This document shows positions 1 through 6,881 of a DNA stretch of 18,431 bases, one piece after another. This DNA is from Zelonia costaricensis (lineage: Eukaryota; Euglenozoa; Kinetoplastea; Trypanosomatida; Trypanosomatidae): assembly GCA_030849075.1 (NCBI GenBank), contig JASAOO010003033.1:1-18431 (forward strand), written 5' to 3'. The notes under the pieces were generated by a model. That model searched no databases. It was not told the DNA's origin and saw only the letters and a list, made by a program, of their open reading frames with translations. Each line of letters opens with the position of its first letter. The stretch's first letter is position 1. The translations under genes were made by a program, and so were the position numbers.

Positions 1-162
1 CCGAGACAGGGTGACAGTGAGGAAGAAGAACAACAAAATACGCGAAGCGATGCGGTGACCAAGTTTCTGTGGCGTGTTGCGAGACAGAAGTGGGAGGAGA
101 CGAGGGAGCGTTTGGGAGGTCACGGAAGTCGAAGGAGGTGGGAGCGCTGTCGATGTGGCGCC

Positions 163-186
163 CAGCAGCAGCAGCAGCAGCAGCAG
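163..186. repeat. (CAG)8 trinucleotide microsatellite
   Basis: Eight uninterrupted CAG units on the plus strand (CTG on the transcribed strand). It lies in non-coding spacer, so it is a candidate polymorphic marker rather than a polyglutamine tract. Confidence 0.9.
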
Positions 187-941
187 TGACAACCAACCTA
201 ATACGCGGTCTCCCGCGCACGCGTGTGTGGGTGGGTGGGGTGAGTAGGGTGGGTGTGGAAGCACCCACAGTCAGGTGATTCTCTTGCAGCCTATCGTGTT
301 TAGTGTGTTTTAGAGGCGTTTTTGTGGTTCTGTATGGGGGTGTAGGGGGGGGAAAGTGTTGCGTCTGTGTGCGTGTGTGTGGGGGTTCCTTGGGAGGGTG
401 GGCAGAGGCGACCTTATCCGTAGACGCAAACGTGGGACGACTGGAGGGAGTGGGTGGAGTGGGTGGGTTGTGTGGGGGGTGGAGAAGAAAAGAAGTGCAG
501 AGGCGGGGGACGGCGCCCTCTCGTGGGGTTTGTTTGGATCCTACCCAGCTGTGCAGACGCGATGACACCCAAACGTGCGTGTGTGTGTGTTGGTCCGTCA
601 GAAGAGGCAAGGTCGAGCAGGGGGGGAAGTGCAATGGACAACGATGAGAGAGACATGGCGGATGGAAGAGCTGGGGGGCGCATGGTGTTGTGGGCACACA
701 CACACACGTACAGACACACATGCCATATCTGGTCATCACGGTGGACCGCGCAGCGTGCATTGGAAATGAGGTGGGCCGACTCAAGCCGTTTTCTTTTCGT
801 GTTTGTCTCGTGTGGGAGCGGGGGGATGGGGAAGGGTAGGCACGAACCCACCGCTACCACGGGCAGCCGCGGACCCCGCGCAGACGCAGTGAACGGAAAG
901 GAAGAAAGGGGGGGATAGCAGAAGAGCGGTGAGGCAGCGAG

Positions 942-980
942 AACACCTGCACACACCTGCACACACATGCACACACACAC
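942..980. repeat. CA-rich short tandem repeat with a ~10-bp unit
   Basis: Three near copies of a 10-bp unit of the type ACACACCTGC, the last one with CATGC, running into (CA)n. Non-coding spacer. Confidence 0.7.
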
Positions 981-1236
981 GGGATGCCGTCGCTGTCGTG
1001 TGTCGCGTCTGACGCGTCCCGTTGACGCGCGCACACCGTCACCAAATTGCACGTGACAAGCGCAGAGCGCCGGCAGACGGGGGGTGGGGGGAGGGCGGCG
1101 CCGGTAGGACTCTCCTCCCACGCCTGCCGAACGGGAGGGGGGGGAAGGCGAGGGCTGGGGGAACGAAGACGCGCGCTTCGTGGAAGCACAGCTGACTCTC
1201 TCCACCAGCCAACCACTCCGCGATGTCAAGCATGGC

Positions 1237-2142
1237 TCAGTTGCCAACACCTTCTGCCGAGGGCGCCTGCCTGCCGCGTGCGAGCATCGCCTCGGTGCGC
1301 AGTCGTGCCGCCGCCGCGTCGTACGGCGCCTTCTCCGCCGGCGTCATCGCTCGCCACAGGGCGGCCACCTCCGTCATGGAGAGCCGGCGCTGACTTCGCA
1401 GCGCGGCGCGGAAGAGGTTGAAGCTGTTGGGCCCAACGGTGTGCAGCTTTTTCGTTGTAGCCGCGGTGGCGACGGCGCACGTGGTGGCGGTGGAGGTGGG
1501 CAGCGCTGGAGCAGGCAACGCGGCTGCAGTGTGAGGACCGTCGACGTCCGCAGGGGTCACGGCAGGGGGCGGTGCTGGTTCTGCTGCAGTGGTCGTCGCG
1601 GCGTCCACCGCACCCGCCCACGTCATCGCCTCCGCCTCGTAGGCGCGCTTCTTGCTTGGCGAGAGGCGCAGCCACGCGAGCGCTACGCTGCGCTCCGCGT
1701 CCTCGTGTGGGCCGTCCCCGGCGGGCGGTGAAGTCGGAGTCGAGGCGTCGCCGCCACTCCACGTGTGCCCCATTCCGTCCGAAGCCCCCGCAGCGGAGCA
1801 GGCGAGGCGCTTGTGCCCGGCTCTTGTTGTCGTCACCAATCGGTACACCTCGAAGGCACTCACGTGCCGGTCTGGTAAGCCACGCCGCCACGCCGCGGAG
1901 GGGCCCTGCCAGTCCGTCGCACCATCACTCTCGAGGTGAACGCTGGCGGCAGCAGCAGCCCCACTCTGCGGTAGGGCCGCGCCGGCCTTGCCTGAGCGAG
2001 GTGCGGGTGTGGCGCACGTGGTGCTGCAGCTGGTGGTCGCGGAGGTCCGACTGGACCCTTCGCGGTGGGCTGGGAGGGGGGTGCCGCAGTGCGGGCAGAA
2101 GCGCACGCTGCACGCGCAGCGCACGCACCGCAGCGACTCCAT
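1237..2142 (-). CDS. Hypothetical protein with N-terminal Cys cluster and two HMG-box-like segments
   Basis: 301 residues. The ATG at 2142 is the first in frame; an in-frame TGA lies nine codons upstream, and a GTG two codons before it is not a plausible eukaryotic start. Residues 6-19 hold Cys at 6, 9, 11, 16 and 19; C6-x2-C9-x6-C16-x2-C19 could bind a metal ion. Residues 91-176 resemble an HMG box (AFEVYR in helix 1, then LAWLRLSPSKKRAYEAEA) interrupted by a ~35-residue Gly/Ser/Pro insert. Residues 237-285 are a clearer second box: GPNSFNLFRAALR, then VAALWRAMTPAEKAPYDAAA. Helices 2 and 3 with W-x2-(M/L)-(T/S)P-x-EK-x-PY fit the HMG consensus. The linkers are Ala/Pro/Thr-rich. HMG-box proteins bind or bend DNA in nucleus or mitochondrion; no clear mitochondrial presequence is visible. 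Function is inferred from fold resemblance only. It could be a chromatin or kinetoplast DNA-associated protein. Confidence 0.8.
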   Translation of the reverse strand: MESLRCVRCACSVRFCPHCGTPLPAHREGSSRTSATTSCSTTCATPAPRSGKAGAALPQSGAAAAASVHLESDGATDWQGPSAAWRRGLPDRHVSAFEVYRLVTTTRAGHKRLACSAAGASDGMGHTWSGGDASTPTSPPAGDGPHEDAERSVALAWLRLSPSKKRAYEAEAMTWAGAVDAATTTAAEPAPPPAVTPADVDGPHTAAALPAPALPTSTATTCAVATAATTKKLHTVGPNSFNLFRAALRSQRRLSMTEVAALWRAMTPAEKAPYDAAAARLRTEAMLARGRQAPSAEGVGN

Positions 2143-2223
2143 CGGCACGCAAGCCCTGTGTATCTGTCAGCGCCCGTGTCGGAGTGCGTGTAGTTCTGTG
2201 TCTGCGTGTGTGTGTGTGTGTTT

Positions 2224-2261
2224 CTGTGTGAAATGGATCAGGTGAGAGAGAGCGAGAGCGG
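2224..2261 (-). promoter_or_regulatory. Predicted spliced-leader acceptor for the HMG-box-like gene
   Basis: On the minus strand a CT-rich tract (2241-2261) is followed by the first downstream AG at 2225-2224. This would leave an 81-nt 5' UTR, starting with (CA)n, that contains no ATG before the start at 2142. Position is predicted by the pyrimidine-tract/first-AG rule of trypanosomatid trans-splicing. Confidence 0.6.
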
Positions 2262-2350
2262 GTGAAGTACCGGTAGAAGTACAGCGTACGGAAGGATCGG
2301 CAGAACGAGCTCTCTGCGCGTACCTTCTGAAGGTCTGACGACCTTAATTC

Positions 2351-2397
2351 GTGTGTCTGTGTGTATGTGTGTGTGTGTGTGTCTGTGTGTGTGTGTG
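2351..2397. repeat. (GT)n microsatellite with interruptions
   Basis: About 47 bp of GT repeat with a few C and A interruptions on the plus strand, reading as CA repeat in the transcript sense. It sits a little over 100 bp upstream of the predicted splice acceptor of the HMG-box-like gene, in spacer. Confidence 0.9.
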
Positions 2398-3293
2398 CTC
2401 GTGAGAGGGACAAGTAGCGTTTGGGTGAGCGAGTGGGAGATAAGGAGTAGGTTGCGAGAGAGAGGGGGCGCATGTTGGGGTCAACAGCTCCTTCCACCCA
2501 GGCCACATCGAGCACAGCCTTCTCCATGCGTGCGGCTCGAGCGGCTGCCCTTGCACTCACTTTACCAGATGCTGGTGTGACTCTACAGCGGCTCCACCGC
2601 CAACACCGCCGCCGGTGTGTTCCTCAAGTCGCCCAAGGGGTGCACTCTATAGGAGCCCCCCCCCCCTCTGTGCCCAACAGTGGGTGACACGACGGGCACG
2701 CACGCCGCGTGGGGGAAACAAAGACGGTGCCCCACGTCCACACGCGCACCGTCGCGTGCCGGCAGGTGTGTTTCATGACGTTGCCCGAGAGCGTGGGCAC
2801 ATGAAAGCCCAAATCAGAAGGGAGTGATGACTGGTGGAACCGACGCGTAGGTGGCGGGGAGGGAGCGGCGGAGAGGATCGGCGGGAGAAGGGTAGAGAGG
2901 AGGGAAGCGGGGAGGAGAGGCACGTACAGCGGTGTGTGCCTCCACACACACATCACACACACACCCTTCCCGTCCCCGACTCGCTCCCGCTCACGTTCCA
3001 CGATCCTCGACGGTCACAGAAGGAAGGAAGCGAAAGAAAGCAAAAGTGAACGTGCATACACACACACACAGGAGAGAGAGACACACACGTCATGTATTCC
3101 CCTCGTGCCGGGCTTTCTCTTATTTGCACGACGGTACGTCGTCCCATGTATTCGCCTCCGTAGTCGTGTTAGTGTTTTGAGGGTGTGCGTTGGGGGGGGG
3201 GGGAGGGAGTCGCCCACTCCCAATCCCCATCAGACAACGCAGAGGAGGCCAGCGGCGGCGGCATCAGGATGCCGGCCGAGTGCACCGACACTC

Positions 3294-5267
3294 CTACAGG
3301 TAGTGCACCATGGTGGTGCAGCCCTCGTCGGTGATCAGCAGGCAGTCAAGCTCCCATCCCGTGCGGCGCAGAGCCCGGACGAACTCCAGAAACTGCGGAT
3401 AGAGCCCATCCCCCGCTGCGGCGGCATCAGCGGCGGCCGCGGTAGTGGTGTCCATCGGCGCCACTGCCGCCGCCGCCGCGGTGGTGCGCGGAAACACCGC
3501 CAGCCGGGCCGCGGTCGTGGACGTGGGCGACGTCATCTCCTCGAACTGCTCCGGTGTCACGACGGCATCGGCGCCGTTGCCGCCGTCTTCGTCCAGCAGC
3601 CCGTCGGCCCGCAGGCGCGTGATGAGGTGCACGCGCTGGCACTCCAGTGAGCGGTTCTTGTTCGCGTCCTCGAGAACGCCATTGGCGTGCGTCAGCAGCG
3701 CCTCCCGCCGGTGCTGCATCGCGCGGCAGTGCATGTACGCGTAGAAGTACGCCCAGAGCAGCCGGTAGCCCAGAGGAAGAATGTGCGCCGGCACCAGCAC
3801 CCGCTCCTGGCGAATGCGCTCCGCCTCCGCCGCCGCGGCCTCCGCTGCCTCCGCGACGGCGCTGCCGGCTGAGGCCGACGAGCGCCGGCGCTCTCGCTCT
3901 CTGCTGTGCTGCAGGCTTGCCTCGTGCTGCCGCCGGTACCGCACCCAGCTCTCTGGCACCCCCGTGGCGGTGTGGTACTCGGGCAGAATCAAGTAGTACG
4001 CCATTGTCGTGTCGTCCACGAGCAGCGCGATGCCGCGGGTGGCGAGCGAGCTTTCGACGTGCTGCACCAACTCCTGCTTTCGCCGCGCCGTGAGATCGTT
4101 CTGCTGCTGCAGCACGTGCGAGAGGGACGCGCCGCAGTGCAGGCGCACGAGCAGCGTCGTGGGAAACACGTAGCGGCGCAGGAAGCGGTACAATGCGTCG
4201 ACGAGGTCCCCACCGGGCGGCGGCATTGCACGCAGCGCGGGAAGGACGAAGAGCCGCTCCTCCGCGTTTGCACAGCGCGGTGAGAGGTCCAGCTTCCGCG
4301 GCGGCTCCGATCCCTTCTTGCTCGCCACGAGGGCCTCTTCGCTGAAGACGCAGTACTCGGCGAGGCACCACTCCAGCCGTGGCGCGTTCAGGTGCTTCAG
4401 CTGCACTCCACGCACGCCCCGGTAGTTCGCGAGAACGTGGAAGACCGTGCAGAGCGAGAAGACCGACAGATTCCACAGCGTGGACTCGGCCGGCACCACG
4501 TAGGCGACCGCCATGCCGAGCGCGAGGCCGACGAGGCTGCCGATGTTGGCGCGGGTGGACGCCTTCGCAGAGACGTCCGCGGCGTTGCCGCGCAGCGCGA
4601 AGTGCTGCGTAAAGGACGCGCGCGTGCCGCCACCGCAGACGCCGACGAGGGCCTTGATGACCGACGCGATCACGACGACCGCCCGGAACGTGAGCTGGCC
4701 GCCGGGCAGCCACGGCGCACACAACTCGAGCAGGCTGGCCATGTCGTTCGTGAAGTCCGCAACGAGCCGCCACGTCTTGGCGCGGTACTCGAGGTCTTGC
4801 GAGATGAGGGAGGCGAAGACGATGCTGCCGATCATCCACATGCCATCTCGCATGATCCACGACAAGGTGGAGCTCGTGATGTTGACGCCCGACTCGCCAA
4901 CGCCGACGCCGAGCAGCACGGCCCGCACGCTGAGGGTGGCCATGATGTTGTTCGCCAGAGCCTGCGCGAGGTCCCACAGCGCGAAGGCGAGGAGGTCGTC
5001 CGTGACACTGTTCGGGTAGCCGTCGGGCAGGAAGAGGCGCTGCAGCGCGGCCTGCCCGCGGCGCCGTAGCCGCAGCGCGGGTGCGCCACCCGCCGTGGGC
5101 GAGCCGGGAGCTGGGACGGCGGGGGAGGTGGGGTAGGGGCCGTCGACACCATCCTGCTCCTTGAAGAAGTCCGGCGCGTACACCTCCGCCACAGTCTCCA
5201 GGTGCCCGCCGCGCTGCGGGTTGACGCGGTACGTGACGCGCCGCCCTGCGTTGAACTCAAGAAGCAT
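3294..5267 (-). CDS. RUS (root UVB sensitive) / DUF647 family membrane protein
   Basis: 657 residues from the ATG at 5267. The open frame extends upstream only to a TTG at 5486, and the predicted splice acceptor at 5361-5360 lies downstream of that, so the ATG is the first usable start. Residues 78-305 carry the family core: FLPDGYPNSVTDDLLAFALWD (about 79-99), the LLGVGVGES region (118-127), WIMRDGMWMIGSIVFAS (137-153), AKTWRLVADFTNDMASLLEL (163-182), GGGTRASFTQHFALRGNAADVSAK (212-235), and hydrophobic segments near 141-156, 192-211, 242-260 and 264-283, probably membrane-embedded. The C-terminal YPQFLEFVRALRRTGWELD (623-641) matches the usual RUS end. Ala/Arg/Glu-rich inserts occur at about 450-495 and 580-620. 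Plant RUS1/RUS2 act in plastids in UV-B response and vitamin B6 homeostasis; the human member is RUSF1 (C16orf58). The biochemical role is unsettled and localisation in trypanosomatids is unknown to me. Confidence 0.9.
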   Translation of the reverse strand: MLLEFNAGRRVTYRVNPQRGGHLETVAEVYAPDFFKEQDGVDGPYPTSPAVPAPGSPTAGGAPALRLRRRGQAALQRLFLPDGYPNSVTDDLLAFALWDLAQALANNIMATLSVRAVLLGVGVGESGVNITSSTLSWIMRDGMWMIGSIVFASLISQDLEYRAKTWRLVADFTNDMASLLELCAPWLPGGQLTFRAVVVIASVIKALVGVCGGGTRASFTQHFALRGNAADVSAKASTRANIGSLVGLALGMAVAYVVPAESTLWNLSVFSLCTVFHVLANYRGVRGVQLKHLNAPRLEWCLAEYCVFSEEALVASKKGSEPPRKLDLSPRCANAEERLFVLPALRAMPPPGGDLVDALYRFLRRYVFPTTLLVRLHCGASLSHVLQQQNDLTARRKQELVQHVESSLATRGIALLVDDTTMAYYLILPEYHTATGVPESWVRYRRQHEASLQHSRERERRRSSASAGSAVAEAAEAAAAEAERIRQERVLVPAHILPLGYRLLWAYFYAYMHCRAMQHRREALLTHANGVLEDANKNRSLECQRVHLITRLRADGLLDEDGGNGADAVVTPEQFEEMTSPTSTTAARLAVFPRTTAAAAAVAPMDTTTAAAADAAAAGDGLYPQFLEFVRALRRTGWELDCLLITDEGCTTMVHYL

Positions 5268-5359
5268 GACGACGCTGATGATCCACGCCGTGAAGTCAAT
5301 TGTGAACGCGTGTACAAGTGCGTCCTTGTTTGTGCGTGTATTGATCAGGCAGAAGAACT

Positions 5360-5386
5360 CTGAAACAAGAAAAGAAGCGGGGGAGC
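5360..5386 (-). promoter_or_regulatory. Predicted spliced-leader acceptor for the RUS-family gene
   Basis: A textbook pyrimidine tract on the minus strand (5362-5386, rich in CTTCTTTTCTTG) ends in CAG with the AG at 5361-5360. It leaves a 92-nt 5' UTR without any ATG before the start at 5267, which supports that start codon. A second AG follows two bases later. Confidence 0.7.
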
Positions 5387-5856
5387 GGTGTGCAGACCTC
5401 GCAAGCAAACAAGCGAGCGCAGAGGCACAAACGAAAACCGCCCAAGCGGCGACGGCAAAAGGGCTGACGGACGTCAGGAGGCGCAAGGCAAAGGAAAAGG
5501 GAGACGAGGGTACGCAGGCGGGGAGAAGCGGCAGGACGCAGCGCTGCGGGATGCGTGTGCAGGAGAAAAAGAAGAGAAGAAGGAGGGGGGAGGGGGGAGG
5601 ACTTGACGTGACGGTGGTGCGGCGTCAAGCAGGAAAGAAGGAGACGGAGGGGAAGGAGGGGGGAGGAGAAGTAGCGGGCAGCGGAGCTGCAGACGCAGCG
5701 GGACGCCCCGACGACGTCGTCGCGAGGGAAAGTCAATCAACAAAGAGTACCCCCAAAAAAAAAACAAAGAATGCTGGAAGAAGACGCGGCGTGCAGGAGT
5801 AGCGGCAGCGAACCAGGAAGCACGGGGTGTGTGCGTTGTTGCGACTGTTGTAGTTT

Positions 5857-5861
<5 letters not shown>

Positions 5862-5887
<26 letters not shown>
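5862..5887. repeat. (TG)13 microsatellite
   Basis: 26 bp of uninterrupted TG on the plus strand, CA in the transcript sense, in the spacer between the pseudophosphatase-like and RUS-family genes. Confidence 0.95.
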
Positions 5888-6881
5888 CGTATGCGTGAGG
5901 GTTGAAGGGCGAGCAAGAAGGGATGAAGGAGAAGGGAAGGGGGTCGAGAGTCGAGGGTGGAGGAGAGGTGTGTGCCGCAAGAAGTAGACGGAGTAGCTCG
6001 GCCCACATAGCACTGCAGACATGCGCACTTCTTTTCTGGAGAAGAGAAGTGCTGATGGTGACGTCCACCAGCCTTCTGCCGGGCAGCATCAGTGAGCGCA
6101 TTGAGGGTGTGTGTGTGTGTGTGTATGTGGGACACTCGAGACGGGAAAGCGCCCAGCCTTGCCACGATTGTGTGAGAGCTTTCAGCGCGTCACCTTCTTC
6201 ACTGCCCATGGAACCACTCCTTGTTCTGCAGATCTTCTTTTTTTTCTTGTTGTGTTTCCCGTGTCCGGGTGTAGCGCGCCGTTCTTCGTCACGTTGTGGA
6301 ACCGGCGTAGCACGCACACGTGCGGGTGAGCGTTGCGCGGAGCTGCCCTCACTGCCGCGTGCACCACCATCGAGGCGCGAAACAGTAAGTAAAAGAAGAG
6401 CAGGATGAGGAAAACAAGCCACACACACACATGCACACCCACACGCGTGAAGGTGAACGCACCTTCGAACACACACACACACGTGCACACCTGAAACCAG
6501 TCACGCACAGAAAGAGAAAGGGAGCAGAGGAGGGCGCAGAGATGGCGGGAGCGCAGGTGCGCTGACGCTGCAGCGGAGTGGTGCCAGGAGGTGGGTAGGA
6601 ATGTGTGAGAGTAGGCCCGTTAGGCAGGGAGCACCGCGTACCCCCACACCGGTTCCCTCCGCCTCTTCCCCACTGCCACCGCCTGGTGCCGGCCGTCGTT
6701 CACATGCTGCGAGGGACAGCCAGACCCCACCGCTGCCCCCCTTCCCCTCCTCCTCCTCCTCCTCCGCCATCAACGCAGGAGCACCTCCGCATCAGCGAGA
6801 TACGTACAAGTACAGCAGTAACAGATGTAAACCAGCAGGTAAAAGGGAAGCAAAGATACACACGAAAGGAAGCGGCGCCGC

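Larger units (their letters stand above)
1..1236. other. Spacer / 3' UTR downstream of the HMG-box-like gene
   Basis: No convincing coding region on either strand; the open frames here are made of (GT)n, (CA)n and G-rich stretches and give low-complexity translations. On the coding (minus) strand this is the 3' UTR of the HMG-box-like gene and the spacer before the next gene, which would lie beyond the left edge. It contains a (CAG)8 run, CA-rich short repeats near 700-725 and 942-980, and many G-runs on the plus strand. A pyrimidine-rich stretch on the minus strand at about 10-40 might belong to the splice acceptor of the next gene, but no following AG falls inside the window. Confidence 0.7.
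2143..3293. other. Spacer: RUS-family gene 3' UTR and HMG-like gene 5' UTR
   Basis: No supported gene. On the coding strand it holds the 3' UTR of the RUS-family gene followed by the splice region of the next gene. It contains (GT)n at 2205-2221 and 2351-2397 on the plus strand, CA tracts at 2943-2964 and 3058-3070, and a run of twelve G at 3192-3203. Short open frames here translate to Cys/Val or His/Thr dinucleotide-repeat peptides and were discarded. Confidence 0.7.
5268..6881. other. Spacer: pseudophosphatase gene 3' UTR and RUS-family gene 5' UTR
   Basis: 1.6 kb with no supported gene. It contains (TG)13 at 5862-5887, (GT)n at 6107-6124, CA tracts at 6420-6430 and 6469-6482, a plus-strand A10-type run near 5756-5765 and a T9-type run near 6237-6245. 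Minus-strand frames here (for example 5733-6488) open with Cys/Val/His-rich dinucleotide translations and have no recognisable domain, so they were not called. Confidence 0.7.

Noticed and set aside
414..1250. 278-codon minus-strand frame downstream of the HMG-like gene
   Set aside because: Translation is Pro/Ser/Cys-rich spacer sequence with CVCVC-type repeats; it also overlaps the stop of the HMG-like gene.
5268..5486. N-terminal extension of the RUS-family frame with a hydrophobic, signal-like start
   Set aside because: It opens with TTG, and most of it lies upstream of the predicted splice acceptor at 5361-5360.
5733..6488. 251-codon minus-strand frame in the spacer
   Set aside because: The translation is dominated by dinucleotide-repeat peptides (Cys/Val and His/Thr runs) and has no domain.
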